Source of the DNA: Owenia fusiformis
Taxonomy: Eukaryota > Annelida > Polychaeta > Sabellida > Oweniidae
Length of the DNA: 64,000 nt
Direction: 5' to 3'
Assembly: GCA_903813345.2 (NCBI GenBank)
Contig: CAIIXF020000001.1
Coordinates: 24,295,915 to 24,359,914 of the forward strand
In this document: positions 1 through 12,852 of the stretch, in pieces
Layout of the letters: each line of letters starts with the position of its first letter
How positions within the stretch are numbered: the stretch's first letter is position 1
Made by a program: the position numbers and the translations under genes
Notes under the pieces: generated by a model
Seen by the model: only the letters and a program-made list of their open reading frames with translations
What the model was told of the DNA's origin: nothing
Database searches by the model: none

Positions 1-1019
1 GCAAAACCTCAAGAAAGAATTGCCCATGGGCTACTTTTCTCTGCTTTAACCCACAGATGACTCAGGGCTGAACCATGCATGACGTGGACAGATGAGCGCA
101 TCTTTATGTGCAAGGAAGTGGTGGCAATTTGGAGGGGTATAGGATGTTTTCTTGCAAGAGTATGAGTATGAACACTTAACTGTCTATGCCACATCTGTCA
201 TACCTTCTTCCAATAGCCTAGCCTTGCCCAAGTCGGTATTTTTTACTTATCTGATCTTGAATTATTACCGCCTTGTACAATCCAATACATCTCCGCTGCT
301 ATTATGCTGAGATATTCAACGGTTTCGAGATTTCCATAATACCTACGCTATCAGGGGTATCGCGAAACCTTATTGATTAACAGATATAATACGCGTGGAC
401 ACGACGTGTAACTTCAGGCTGATTGACCAATCAAAACGTTATCAGGTTGAGCTGCACAGCAAAGCAATCTTCCCGTCTACGACTTTAAATTCAATGATCT
501 GATCGATCGTTTCTTTAGAGTTACAATATATTATGTAATTAAATGTACACAGGGAATGTAAGAGTCATTAATATAAATTAAATCATGCAATAGATTTAAA
601 ACTGATCTCGCGATGAAAATGCAAGACCTAGTCCAATGTAGCGGGTCATGTAGTCGTCGATCAGTGATTGAATCTCAGCCTACATGTTCATTTGAATTCA
701 GCGATCGTTTCAACGTTTATTGTTGAAATTTTCTAACCTACAGTTACCGATCGATGTCTAGCATCCACTTAACTCTGATTGATATTTATCTGATAAAATA
801 TTTGTATTTTCATGATGAATTCATGCAAGATTTGTTCGTGAAAAGTCCCGACGAAAAGTGTACTTGTTTTTGACCGTGCATAATAATGAGCTAGCGCTGC
901 AGGGCCGTCGTTGATTGGTCAAATTTTACCGACATAAACATTGAGTCGGTAAAGCACGTGGCTTTCTCTTTTGTACAAGGCGGTCATAATAGAAATCAGA
1001 TAGTAAAAGAGACCGACTT
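1..1019. other. No gene seen; AT-rich flank
   Basis: I see no convincing exon, transposase or RNA gene here. Open frames are short and lack recognisable motifs. The right edge (from about 940) carries the words cacgtggcttt and gactgacttttgc, which recur at 2.8-2.9 kb, so the last part belongs to a local repeat. Confidence 0.4.
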
Positions 1020-1135
1020 GGGCAAGGCTACCAATAGCCCCTATGCCCCTTGTACTGACTTTTGCAATGTTTAAAACTTGGGTCCGAGCTGAATTTTGCC
1101 CCACTTTGCAAAATTAATGATTATTCGGCCACCCA
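1020..1135. repeat. Local direct repeat, copy 1
   Basis: The stretch around tgacttttgcaatgtttaaa, then aacttgg and a run ending ccacccatgac, recurs in diverged form at 2795-2895. The two copies flank the LINE remnant at 1142-2577. This suggests that the LINE landed in or next to a short repeated element. Class unknown. Confidence 0.5.
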
Positions 1136-1141
1136 TGACTC

Positions 1142-2577
1142 TGTTTTTTTTTAAATAGTGCATATAATACTATACAGAAATATACATGATATAAAAGGAT
1201 ATAGGATTCAGAGATAAACATTTATTTGAGGATTGATGAAAGCCATTTAAAAAAAAGAAGTTCACTATCAATCCTTAAAAATATATGTTTATAATATAAA
1301 ATATTTCTACATATCACTAAGTTTAGATCAATATTTTTCAATTTCTTCTGACAATTCACACCACTTGGTGTAAATTGCTAAACAGATTATTGTAATAAGA
1401 ATGTTTCTGAAGGGGGTTATGTTGCTTCCTAAAGGCCAACCAATGATTAAATGTTTATATTTGATATGACATTTTAGAATCTGACTAAATTTTTCCCATA
1501 TTGGGGTGACCTTTTTACATTCAAAAAGCAAATGTTTTGAAGTATGTCTGCATTTACAAATGCAGCAAGAACTTTGAATATTACTGTTCCACTTCGAAAT
1601 CATATCTCCACAAGCAAGTAAATTGTTTAAAATCTTATAATTAAATTCTGCAAAGTATCTATAGTTAAGGTTTATAGTTTTTTGAAGGTAAATATTGTTC
1701 CAGATTTTCTTATCTTGAATATTAAATTCTTTGTTCCATTTAAACTGATTTATGTTTTTTTCAAATTTGAAGTTAATTAATTCATTGTAAAAGAATTTTG
1801 CTTTCTTATCAATTAAATCAACATATCTGTTTCCGATAAAGAATGTCTTTCTGTTTTTAAAAGTATTTAGGTATTTGAGTTTTGTTTTGTCAAAATTTTT
1901 ACACAAAGACATTATTACTTTTTTAATTACACTCAACTCAGAGATCCAGTTTCTCTTCTTTTTAAGTGATTCAAGAAAAATATCTGAACTTTTAAAATTG
2001 CCATCATTCTCAAAAAAATCTTTGATTATGATAAAACCGGATTCAATCCAATTTTTGAAGTATAAGATATCATTTTTTATTAGATATATTTTATTTAACC
2101 ATAATATTTCATTAATAACATCAGATTTGTTTATTTCCTTAATATTTGAAAAGGTTTTGCATTCATTGAAGCTGCAAAACACATCCTCGTAAAATGTGGT
2201 AAATAGATTAAGTTTCTGTATCTGCTTTTTATCAAAATTACTGTGTAAAAATGTTATCAAGCTCAGTCCTGTTTTTTCTATAAGATATTTTGGGAAATGT
2301 TGCCAGGATGTTTCACTTGTGATAATTCTATTTACCCACGTTGCCTTTAAACTTTTAATTTTCGATTTTCCGATCACAGTCTTCCTTTTAATTTTGTCTT
2401 GGCCATTCCATAAGAAATTAAAAGTTAGTTTATCAATTTGCTTAATGATTTCATCATTTACTTCCAGGCAACTAAAATTGAAAACGAACTTAGAAATTGC
2501 TAGTGAATTTATGACTTGTACCTTCCCATATAATGTTAGTTTTCTCAGTTTCCATATTTGGAGTTTTTTTTTTTAAT
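1142..2577 (-). mobile_element. 5'-truncated L1/Tx1-like LINE remnant A
   Basis: The minus strand stays open for about 415 codons, from about 2576 to the stop at 1328. It encodes the end of a non-LTR retrotransposon reverse-transcriptase protein. Visible signatures in order are W-K-L-R-K-L-T-L-Y-G-K-V, the FLWNGQDKIKR thumb-type motif, and a C-terminal zinc-binding motif of the form CCICKC...H..LL.EC, as in the zf-RVT region of L1/Tx1-type elements. The reading frame runs above 2377 without a methionine, so the left edge of the protein is a truncation point, not a start. A T run at 1142-1152 is the expected complement of a 3' poly(A) tail. No endonuclease domain is present. Dead copy; clade assignment is inference. 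Confidence 0.75.
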
Positions 2578-2689
2578 TAATTAATTTAGAATCCCAATTA
2601 AGACTATGGCATGACTGTTTATCCCCACCAATGAAAATTCCTAAGACTTTTATTGGATTTTTTGAAAATGTTATACCACTGACTCTCTA

Positions 2690-2985
2690 TTAATGAATGA
2701 TATTCCATTGCAAAGAGGAGTAATTTGGCTTTTTGGTACATTGAATGAAAAGGATGCAGTCAGCATTGGTTTTATGTTTTCTTCCAATTTTGCATCGGGC
2801 TCCGTACACTGACTTTTGCGATGTTTATAACTTGGTCAAAAGCTAGTTTTGGCTTACTTGGCAAATGGAATGATTACTCGTCCAACCATGACCAAATATC
2901 AATGAATGATATATCATTGTAAAGAGGAGACACGTGGCTTTATGGTGCATTGAATGAAATCAATGTTGCTATCACTGGTTTTGTG
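2690..2985. repeat. Diverged direct repeat pair
   Basis: The words aatgaatgatat, cattg.aaagaggag and tggct.t.tggt.cattgaatgaaa occur at 2690-2770 and again at 2898-2985, about 208 bp apart. The copy of the 1020-1135 repeat (2795-2895) lies between them. It reads as a decayed short tandem arrangement between the two LINE remnants. Confidence 0.5.
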
Positions 2986-3789
2986 CTTTTCCGAGATAAC
3001 AATCTGTTGCGTTTTTTTTTGATACGCACTGTATATTGCAATCTATGAAAGTACTTGATAACTACAAAAATGCAGTGGCCTAAAAACAGATTTTGATAAA
3101 ACAGAATTATATATACAATTTGAAGGTTTGGAACATTGAACAATTGAAACAAGTTCAAGAAATTAAAATTGGAGTGTATTTTAATTATGATAGAAAATTG
3201 AAAGCAGAGAAAATTTTTAGATAGACAATTAATCACCTTAAGCAGGTATTGAGCCTATGGCAAAGTAGAAACCTGACAATATTAGGTAAAATACAAATTG
3301 TAAAAACTTTTGGACTGTCAAAATTTAGTTTTATTAGTTCAGTTATTGAGACAGATGACTGTTATGTGAAAGAAATAAACAGAATTATTTACAAATTTAT
3401 TTGGAATGGAAACGACAAAATAAAAAGAAAAGCTATCATTTCAACAATTAAAAAGGGAGGACACAACATGAGTGATTTAAAAACACAAATACAAACCTCT
3501 CAACTACGATGGGCCCAGAAGTTTTTGAAAGATAACAAAAATCAATCACAATGGACAATTATTCCAAATCATTATCTCCAAAATATACTGATTAGGAAAC
3601 CAAGTAAAACTGTGTTGGACGAAATAATGTGGAATAATAAGAACATTTTCATTAGAAATAAATCAATATTTTGGAAGGAATTTTATGATAAAGGCTTTGT
3701 AAGAACAGACGAATCAATGATGTCGTTATGAATGGAAGGGTAAAATCATGGAACAAAGTCAAAATGCAAACTGGACTACCGAATACATA

Positions 3790-4861
3790 CAGGGTGGTCC
3801 AAAAAAAGTGAATCCCTGCAACAGGCTACATTTTTCTTAATACATGCATGAATTGGCTCATATTATCACATGTTGAAGAGAAGGGTCTAAAATTTTGGTT
3901 GATGCCATAATTAATTCTCAGTCTTAAATTTTGAAGAAATTACAAGCGTTTAACAAACATGCCTGGAAATGAGATATTGTACAAAATTTTACAAATGTTA
4001 TTCACGGAAATTGTTGAAACACATTGGATGATCTTAAAAAGCTTTCAGTTAGAGATACAAGTTTAAAACCCTACCATATGACAAAAGGGACACTATTAAA
4101 GTCTCATTTAACAAACATGCCTGGAAATGAGATATTGTACAAAATTTTACAAATGTTATTCACGGAAATTGTTGAAACACATTGGATGATCTTAAAAAGC
4201 TTTCAGTTAGAGATACAAGTTTAAAACCCTACCATATGACAAAAGGGACACTATTAAAGCAGAAAACCCATTTCGCACTTTCATTGATCATTTTGAAACA
4301 CTTTTAACTGTTCAACAGTTCAGGGGTATGTTACCTCACCAACAGTTAGAGGGGGGCCCCTTATGGAAGGAAGTTGCCCCCTGTGACCAGGAATCTGATA
4401 ACCCTTTCATCAAATATCTTTAAAAAATCAAAAGAAAATTCAATTTTCAATGTTTTGAGTCCTATATCATTAGAATTGGTCCATGATTTATGAAGATATA
4501 GACATTTCAAGATCATACAGGGGTATGTTCATGATTTCACTGGAAAATGTTTTCGTCTGTGGAAGCTTAGCACATCTCTTTGGATCGCAATTACTTTGCA
4601 ACTAACAAATGTAGGATGCTAGTTTTAAGCCATAATGTGCAGGATTTAAAATTGAACAAAGTCAGAAAATATTAGTTCTTTAAACTGCAGCTTAAAAAAT
4701 TCTCAAGGGAAAGGTGTTAAAGGGTTGAAGAGTTTGAAATGTATGGTACCAACATAAATTTTAGACCTTCCTCTACAACATGTGAAAATAAAAAAGAATT
4801 CCTGCAAGTAATAAGGGAAATATGGCCAGTTGCAGGGGTTCACTTTTTTTGGACCACCCTG
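3790..4861. mobile_element. Mariner/Tc1-like non-autonomous element with TA target duplication
   Basis: A 33 bp terminal inverted repeat starts cagggtggtccaaaaaaagt at 3790 and its complement ends at 4861, with about one mismatch. A TA dinucleotide flanks each side (3788-3789, 4862-4863), as for mariner/Tc1 elements. It interrupts LINE remnant B. The inside has no transposase signature. It contains a 151 bp internal direct duplication (3951-4101 and 4109-4259, period 158). Length 1072 bp. Confidence 0.85.
3951..4259. repeat. 158-bp-period tandem duplication inside the mariner-like element
   Basis: The segment beginning taacaaacatgcctggaaat at 3951 repeats almost exactly from 4109. Both copies end in acaaaagggacactattaaa. 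The near identity implies that the duplication is young relative to the host LINE. Confidence 0.85.
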
Positions 4862-5582
4862 TATATTTTAAGATGGTTTGGCCTAAAGGCCATACCAAAA
4901 GATTGGTTAAGGGCAAACAATTTACAAAGGGAATATATGGCCAAATATCTTGGAATATAATGATCAAAAAAGATGATACAGAAGTCAATTTTTAAAATGT
5001 ACATCAAGAGAATTTCGTAAAATATTACTTGAGGAAATTGCTGAATATCCAACAGCAAAGGAAACTTTCTCAGTTAAATTTGATGTTAAAGAAGATTGGT
5101 CATTTTACTATGAACACTACCACAAAAGCCATATATATATATATTTAAGACATGAAGCGTTTCAATTAAGTTATTGAATAATATACTGTACACAAATAGT
5201 GAATTATTTCAATATAGAATAATAATTGGAATAATTTCACCGCCAATGTGTGAATTTGTACATGTGAACATAGAGACTTGTGACCATATCTTCTCTAATT
5301 GTGAGTATACAAAACAATTTTGGAAATCAATAATAGAAAACATTTCTAAAGATCCTACAAATTTTTCTCTGCTTACAATATTATTTGGAGACCCTCTGGG
5401 TCTGGAGTGAGTATGAAAATAGGGTCATCATTATAGCGAAATGCTATATTTATAATAAGAAACTGCAACAAGAACTATAAATTATAACAACTTCAATTTT
5501 TGTGAAAACATGAAAACAAACGGTACGGTGGTATGAGTGAGTGGTGTGTCCTGTAAATATATGTGTAACTATTTGAATTGAC

Positions 5583-5681
5583 TGGAGGAACTCTGTTATC
5601 TATTTCAAATAATGTCTAAAAATGGCACATTTTTTGTCACTTCCTGTTTTGTCATTTCCTGTTAAGTACCACTGCACCTTA
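5583..5681. repeat. Solo terminal fragment of the fold-back element at 7.6-8.3 kb
   Basis: It contains gaactctgttatct, gtcacttcctgttt and a terminal ccactgcacctta. These match the right terminal repeat of the fold-back element at 7611-8337. Only one arm end is present here, and the sequence then changes. Confidence 0.6.
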
Positions 5682-6080
5682 AATAATGATCACGTGATCA
5701 CTATGAACCAATAGAAAATGATTTAAATCACTCACGTCTTCAGCTAGCGGCCAATCGTAGGACTCATACTGATTACTGCTTGGAAATCGACTATTGGATA
5801 ACTATCTGTCCCATCACATGCCTTGTACTATTTTGATCAGAAATTAACTTCCGGGAAGGAAACTTCGAAAGGGAATGAGCATTCTCTACAGGTTTGAATT
5901 GAGTTACTTCAATAGTATTACCGTTGTTTTGAAATGATGTTGAACTGATGTTAATGCCATTTCCACGATTTCAAATTTTACTTTGCGCAAACGGCACTGA
6001 GAGAGCGTGTGCTCATGATTGTTCACATGATCACATTCTGCAGTTTGATTGAACATCGTATAATGGAGAATCCCAGAATA

Positions 6081-7013
6081 CAGTAAAACCTGCGAACAGG
6101 GAATGCTCTTGGGACTGGAGGAAAGTTTCCTTGTTCAGAGGTTTTCCCTATAGAGAGGGGCCGCACTTTCAGCAAACTCAAACTTGCAGAATAAGCAATT
6201 TTGTATATATATGGGCATTGATTGATTGTACCAATGCCGACTCCATACTTGGTTGCTAGACCTTGTTGTAACATCTTGCAAGATGTATGAAGGTCTCCCA
6301 TCTCCCTCCATTGGCTGAAGGAAAGGAGCGTTCTCCCTTTGTTGATTTTAGCTACTGATGCTGGTGTCTGATGATGTCTAGTTGATGTAATTATTGAAAT
6401 GATGTGTACAGATATGTTGCTAAGAACTGATTTCAAGTTTCATCAACCCCATTTTATATCATTGATAATCTAGAAGTTTGGATCAGTAAAAGATTTGGCT
6501 CAACATGGCACATGTACATATCTAGGTGTAATCTTCAGAAAACAATTGTGTCAGTCCCTATGTAGATTATCACAACTGATTTGATGTAATTAATTTATGT
6601 TTGTTGAACGGAAAAATTAGTGTCATGATAATAAGTAACAGATTTGTATTAGTTTTAAAATATATCAGGGTAATTAACAGTGGGTGGGATGCTACATCTT
6701 GTAAACAATTGGCTTATCTTAATCTCTATCATATTAATCCAAGCTTTTTAGAATCAGATATTGGCTTAAGACTTTCACACCTCTGAAAAATAATGGAATA
6801 TACAGTGTCACCAATATTCCATATTCCTTGTTCACAGGTGAATTTTCATAATTTGCCCCAAAATAGTGTTCCTTGTTCCCTGTTCAAAAGTTTTCCCTAC
6901 AGAGAGGGTCCATTAACATGTAAGTCAATGGAAAAATATTTGGTTCTTTTGAAAAGCATTCATTGTTCATAGGTTTTCCCTACAGAGAGTATTCCATTGG
7001 ACAGGTTTTACTG
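6081..7013. mobile_element. Pogo/Tc1-like non-autonomous element
   Basis: The terminal inverted repeats cagtaaaacctg (6081) and caggttttactg (ends 7013) are flanked by TA on both sides (6079-6080, 7014-7015). This pattern fits Tc1/mariner/pogo transposons. Subterminal motifs of the type gttttccctayagagag occur near 6145, 6890 and 6975. No transposase is recognisable inside. Length about 933 bp. Confidence 0.7.
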
Positions 7014-7170
7014 TACTTTGGAATATGAAGGAATTATGGGAGCTACTCACTACTACTGCTTTGAGACTTTGGCTAGTTGGCAGCCATTTGCATGTACGTG
7101 TGTGCAATTTTGTCGAAATCTTTTATATGCCTACTTTGAAGCATATTGCACTTTGTTATTACAATTTGGC

Positions 7171-7547
7171 TAGGGTCCATTTCACTGCTTCATTTCGTCA
7201 GTAGAATGGCAAAAATAAGAAATTGGGAGACCATTGTGCAATAATATATGGAAAAGTATTCATAATGTCTGAATGACATTTGTATATTTCAGATTTTTTA
7301 GTTTTTTGTGCAATAAGCCTGTGCCGTCTTGTAATTTGAAGAGTTTCAGCCATGTTAATCTTATTGAAAATAACAGGGCAGAGAAACATCCAAATATAAG
7401 AGGCCACACACTTTATAAGCCAAACTAGAAGCAATCCAAGATATACAAATGTCATTCATGTACATTATGAATATACTTGCACAATGGTCTCCCAATTTTT
7501 TATTTTTGCCGTTCTACTGACGAAATGAAGCAGTGAAGTGGACTCTA
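7171..7547. mobile_element. Fold-back element, ~115 bp arms
   Basis: The left arm starts tagggtccatttcactgctt (7171). The right arm ends with its complement, aagcagtgaagtggactcta (7547). The arms agree over about 115-120 bp with small indels and enclose an unrelated loop (about 7290-7440). Open frames across it are a by-product of the inverted repeat. Confidence 0.75.
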
Positions 7548-7610
7548 GTGAGCATCATTTTTTTTGAAAAATGTTGGCAATTTTTATATGTACCATTCTC
7601 AATTTTTGCC

Positions 7611-8337
7611 TTAAGGTGCAGTGGTAGTTAACAGGAAGTTACAAAGCAAAAAGTGACTAAACTCTCGAATTTTGAAAATTTTTTGAACCAAGATAGCAGA
7701 GTTCTGTTTTGACCTCCAGTCAGTTTGATTAGTTCCACATGTCATTTACATACCCGGGATCACAATGTACATAGTCAAAATGACCCTAAACATGATGAAA
7801 TAACTTTTTCAGCCTGTGAAAATGTGACTGAAAAATAGCGAACAGAATCTTTTGAATTTTTCAGAAAATGTGCCCAATATACCGCTCTAAATAATACAAT
7901 TTTGAGAATTTGATGTCATTCATAGAAAAAGAAAAAAATGAAAAAAAAACTTAATTGAAAAGGGATCTATTTTCCTTTTTATGACTGCCATTTTTGTATC
8001 AGACAATTTTCTAAAATTTTCAAAGATTGTTTCATTTAGAGCAATTTATTGGGCACATTTTCTGAAAAATTCAGAAGATTTTGTTCAGTGACTTTTCCTA
8101 AGCGCCTACTTTTAGCTATTTTTCAGTCACATTTTCAGAGGGCTGAAAAGGTTATGTTTAGGGTCATTCTGACCATTTCAATTGTGTTCCTGGTCATGTA
8201 AATGATATGTGGAACTTGTTAAACTGACTGGAGGTCAAAACAGAACTCTGTTATCTTGGTTCAAAAAAATTTCAAAATCCAGCATGGTTTTAAAACTTTT
8301 TGTTTTGTCACTTCCTGTTAACTACCACCGCACCTAA
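7611..8337. mobile_element. Fold-back element, ~345 bp arms
   Basis: The left arm begins ttaaggtgcagtggtagtta and continues through agttctgttttgacctccag. The complement of both appears in reverse order in the right arm, which ends ccaccgcaccta. The arms meet near an A/T-rich centre at about 7960-7985. The right arm carries an extra stretch of about 30 nt near 8095. A TTAA-like edge is present on the left but not clean on the right. No protein is encoded. Confidence 0.75.
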
Positions 8338-9363
8338 ACTAAAAACGTTGTAGAGAAAAAAATTCCTTCACTGTTAAGTCAAGGTTAAAAACATGACAGA
8401 CATGAAAAAATTTGAAAGTTTGCACACTTGTAACCAAAAATCGATATAACGTATGTTGTGAAAGTTTCATGAAGAAGCAAGAGAACAAAAGTTATATCAA
8501 AATCAGCAATACTTATTGAACATAGATACAAATACTCATACAAGATGGAGCATTCAGTCAGAAACTCTTGACTTGTACTTTTCAGCAAAGGCCAGAAAGT
8601 ATTTCTTGAGAAATTGTAAGCTTGCTATGATCACTATTATTGTGCCTTGAATTCAAATCTAAATTAGAATGTACAAATTACAATGTGCGCTTTGTTCAGA
8701 GATAATGAGAAGGAAAGTGCATTCATGCTCGATTCATCTGTTTTTTCAACTTTCGAAAGGGTATACCCCATTTAGGGTTATCTAAATTTAACAAGTCCTA
8801 TCTTTGATCTTTTGCAAAAGCTTAAATCATATGAGGAGTTTGTCTTGTATAATTGATCAAAAAAGTTCTAGGATTGTACAAATGCAAGGCATCAGACCAG
8901 ATAGGGCTAGATAGGTCAGATCAAATCTAGATGTATTCGATGAGATTCAAATTTTATACATCTTAGTCAAATTTGCTCGAGCCTGTGGAATTCTAGAGTG
9001 TTTTATTTTAGTGTTTGCAGCATTTCACTTACAGAGGGACTGAAGTCATAGTTGCTACATACATACCTGGAAGCTCTCAGTTGAAACATCTTAAGGGCAT
9101 TCATTTGGTGTCTGAAACAGCGGTCCCACTCTATGCTGGACAAATTTGAAGGTAGCCACTTTAATTTTCCAATTCAAAATCATGTCTGAAGTCTTGTTTG
9201 CATATTTCCAGACAAACCCTTTGATAACTTGATATAAAATTGCATGGGTCTTTCTTGGTATGAAAATAACAATGAGCATAGATCATTGGGGCAACTTTAG
9301 GAAATTGTAAAAATAAAAGGTATAAGAAATATATTGTTAAATGTTATTCCTTGTATGTTTCAG
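8338..9363. other. No gene seen
   Basis: AT-rich sequence without recognisable coding, transposon termini or RNA. It ends in a pyrimidine-containing stretch and cag immediately before the candidate exon at 9364, so at least its last part may be intron. Confidence 0.35.
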
Positions 9364-9538
9364 GTAAAACCATCTCGGTGGGATAACATGCAGATTAGCC
9401 TGTACAAACACTTTATAAACATGGTTTACAGCTTTGGTTCTACAAATTATAGAGGACAACAACCTGACCCAGAGGTTCAGTCACCAACAAGCCTCGATAA
9501 CCCAGTCGTTTCCCTGAACATAAGTACACCAAGCACAG
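9364..9538 (+). CDS. Isolated candidate exon, unknown product
   Basis: A 175-nt open stretch is bordered by tgtatgtttcag on the left and a gtacag donor on the right. Phase 0 reading gives a 58-residue segment starting VKPSRWDNMQIS, with a serine/proline/asparagine-rich second half. It does not resemble the transposon proteins in this window and no family is recognised. The length is 3n+1, so the next exon should supply two bases, but I did not find a partner exon. The splice-site quality and sequence complexity are the only support. Confidence 0.35.
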
Positions 9539-12500
9539 GTACAGCACTTTATTACCTCTGTTCAAACCTATAAAGAAATAAACGCAGTCGATTTTTGGAA
9601 AAAAAGTAGTAATTTTCTTCACATGTTTAAGTTTCTTTCATAAATGTGCAAGGTAAGTGATGCTAGATGAGTAGAATGAAATATTAGTATGAATCTACAA
9701 TACCAGTGTGAAATCTTAATTTTGAGTTCAGGTAAGTGATATCATCAGCCGCATTATCTTAGCCAAAGTAACGAGCATCCTCAAATTGGAGTTCAATAGC
9801 TGTCAGTGCACAGACTACTACAGACTGTGAGACAGTTGTGTGGTTTGTATTTTTGAGAAATTTGGTATCCGCAAGAAACAAATTTATGTCATTATTTTCA
9901 TCCACTTTGTTGATGGGAGCTAAGAGAATATTCAGCACAAACTTCCCCATATCATCATATCATATCATCGAATCAGATTGTAACTGATCAGCAGAGGGTG
10001 TGGGATCTCCGTTGGTTTCCCATGTATTTAGGAATTGTGTGACAGCTTGGTGGTCCCTTTTTCTTGAGGTATGTTTGCCTCATAACACATTTTAACGAAA
10101 TCTTTAGGAACACATATACTGTGCTGAGCACACTGTTTGAGCAGCGAACAATGTGTCCTACCGTCCTTTGGTTTGTAGGGATAGTATGTGGATATAAATA
10201 AAGGTAAATTTTAAAAAGCACAACTAAATCTGTTGTGTGTTTTTGATGTTTTGCTGTTGAAATATTCTTATCAATCGTCAATCCTGGATTTGCGACTATG
10301 ATCCACCCTCATGTTGCATGGGGTGCAAAATAAACTCCCCCACCTTTCATTAAAGTATCCCTTATATTAAGATTATATTCCCTGGCCTGTGACTTGGCTG
10401 ATGTTGATGTCCTGTGATTGGGAACTGAATCTTTACCCACAAATCACTTGATATTATCATGTCCATTAAAAGAATAATCAGAATGTAAAGTTGATTTTTT
10501 TTTCAATTTTACCAGATGCCATAAATCAGTATGTGCAATATTTTAAAATATCCTATTAGGCAACCCTGTTACGACCGGATGTTACGATCCCCAAGAGTCG
10601 GGTGGTGGCCGATGGATCAGAGCATATGTGACCCAGGCATATCAGATTATTATTTTACCTCAGTTATTTTGTCATCATCTTGAGGGTCTAGTTACTCTTT
10701 AAGACGTCCCTTTGCTTGCTTCTAAGGAAGAGTTGACCACTTTGCTCAAGGGTCGAAGCTCACATTTTTTATTTACCTGGTAGTTATTTAAAATCTAGTA
10801 GTTGTAAAAGATGTTTACCGAATTGACTAAAATGACATACATGACATACAACCAATGTTTTGACTTCATTTGTTTGAGATGGTCAATAGAATAACATAAC
10901 GTTCATACCCATTCCAAAAATTCACGATTTGAAATTGAAATGCTTAGAAGTACATGTTGGATGAATACCTAGTTGTTTATGTGAAATTATGGAATACATG
11001 GATTATAAAAAAAACCATTTTTACACAGATTGGTAAGTCAATTGGTCAATGTTGCTTGCAATTTTGCCACCACTCCCTTTTGATCCGATTCTGCAAGCAA
11101 CATTAAAGAGAGAATCAGATCTATCGAGCAACCCACCAATTTATAACATATTCATAACGTATTTGTTAGGCACCCTGCATTTTCAAGTGGCTCCCTTAAA
11201 TGATCAACAAGTGTTTGGATTTCGATGTTTCCATACAACAGAAGCTCATTTTGATCATTTAAATGTGAGGGCCAATTCCTCATTCTCCTAAGCAGGTGTC
11301 CAGAATCTGTACCTCCTTCTTCCCCCCCCCTCCCCCCCCTGCTATAACCAATTTGGAAGCGCCCAATTAAACTGAATCAAATGATCTTGTTATGCGCAAT
11401 GACTTATACATGATTTCTGTCGCAGTGTTGCAACAGCCAATCAGATTGCGAGTTCTTATTCGGAGAAATGCTAACTGCTTATCGCAGGGGGTAAAAGAAA
11501 GAATATATTCTGGATTTGAAGCCCTGTGATCGGAGGTTGCAATTCCTTGTCTTGAGGACTTAACATGCTTTGAAAATATGGTCATGTCTTTAATTTGTAA
11601 ATCTTCTGCTATGTGCTTGAATTATTTTTTCTAAGACAATGACTGTCTGGTTTGATGTTATGTCAGGATTGAAAAAACAGCACTTTGGAACCTGTGTTGT
11701 TCTTTGGATAAATGACTGAACATTGGGGCCTGGGATGTCTTGCATCGAGGTTAGCATCAATAGTGCTTGATCAAATTTTGCACACACGCTTGAAACATTA
11801 ATATCATCTCCTTGAAATAGTAAGCTGACACTTGCTATCTCATTTCAAACATCAGTCATGAAATGCAAATAATAGACAAATTTGAACACTTTCAATCTTG
11901 TTAAGTAACCTCTGCATTTTGCCCTGTCTGCTGCTGAGTTAGTTATCCTGACAATAATTTTCCAATTGCATTATTATAACTTTGTAACTGTCTCTAATCT
12001 GCAGAAGTGCTCGCAGTTTATGATTTGTCCAGCGAGTTCCAGTTGCTTTGGTTTTTTTTAAACACTACCTCAGTGTCATCATTCATATCATTCTCCAGGA
12101 TGTCTACTATCTGTTAAGCTTCCCTTACTCTCTTAGCAGAGCCTCTAGAAAATAACAGGGGGATTCATTTAAAAACACCTCAATTGTGCTTAGATATATT
12201 GCAACATGTAGGCATTCAAGAAATTCTTAATTCATTTTTTGCAAGTATACAAGTATGTCATTGTCAATATCAATATTATTTCCTTCAACATCTTAAGTAA
12301 CAAAATAATATGCCTAATTAGTACCTGTTCCTTAAACATATTATAGCATGCAAGGGAAATTATTATCATAATTTAATACTTGGTTCGATTTAGAGATATT
12401 GATCTGTAGAATGTAATATGTCATAAGTGTAAATTTTACAAAATATAGATAAATTGCAACAATTACATACTTGTAGAAAACATATCTAGATTTCATTGTC

Positions 12501-12579
12501 TCACTTATAGTGTCCATATAGGTGTCTTTGAAGGCATCTTTATTTGCCAATTCTAACCGTTGGCCTACCCAGCCTTTCA
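9539..12579. other. No firm gene; scattered remnants
   Basis: I find no splice-supported exon. Minus-strand sequence at about 10040-10160 reads as a short protein-like stretch (CVPKDFVKMCYEANIP) that may be a decayed transposon. A C-rich tract occurs at 11320-11340. The word aatcagatctatcgagcaac (11111) recurs slightly altered at 38559, marking a small dispersed repeat. Confidence 0.35.
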
Positions 12580-12852
12580 GTAGGTTCGCTTTAGGTAGAT
12601 ATGCTAGGTTCATTTAGGTAAATATTTCAGGTTCGCTTTAGGTAGCCATCCAATGTTATAATCCCATTGGTAGGTTTGCTCTAGGTGATGTCCAAATATG
12701 CTAATGAGGTACTGGGTTCGCTTGGGTTCGAACCTATGTGAACCTCAATCAAGGTTCACTTTAGGTAAATACTACCCAACTGAACCTACGACTGGGTTCA
12801 CTTTTGGTAAATACTACCCAACTGAACCTACATTTGGGTTCGCTTTAGGTTG
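12580..12852. repeat. GGTTCGCTTTAGGT-type repeat, left part
   Basis: Variants of ggttcgctttaggta, aactgaacctac and tactaccca recur about six times, some in inverted order. The same motifs resume at 15092-15215 (tgatgttcaaatatgctaat is shared with about 12690). The two parts are therefore one repeat split by the LINE insertion at 12851-15091. Confidence 0.7.

Larger units (their letters stand above)
3015..5480 (+). mobile_element. L1/Tx1-like LINE remnant B, split by a mariner-like insertion
   Basis: The plus strand encodes the C-terminal half of a LINE reverse transcriptase in several frames. About 3050-3110 has SGLKTDFDKTE, matching the RT SGLK-NxxKTE region. About 3170-3240 has GVYFNYDRKLK with one in-frame TAG. 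The longest piece (3249-3731) has WQSRNLTILGKIQIV and FIWNGNDKIKRK. After a 1.07 kb insertion (3790-4861) the protein resumes, and a CxxC-like, H..SNC zinc motif lies at 5230-5310. The last coding trace (IIIAKCYIYNKK) lies in another frame to about 5478. Stops and frameshifts show it is dead. It is the same family as remnant A but on the opposite strand. Confidence 0.7.
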
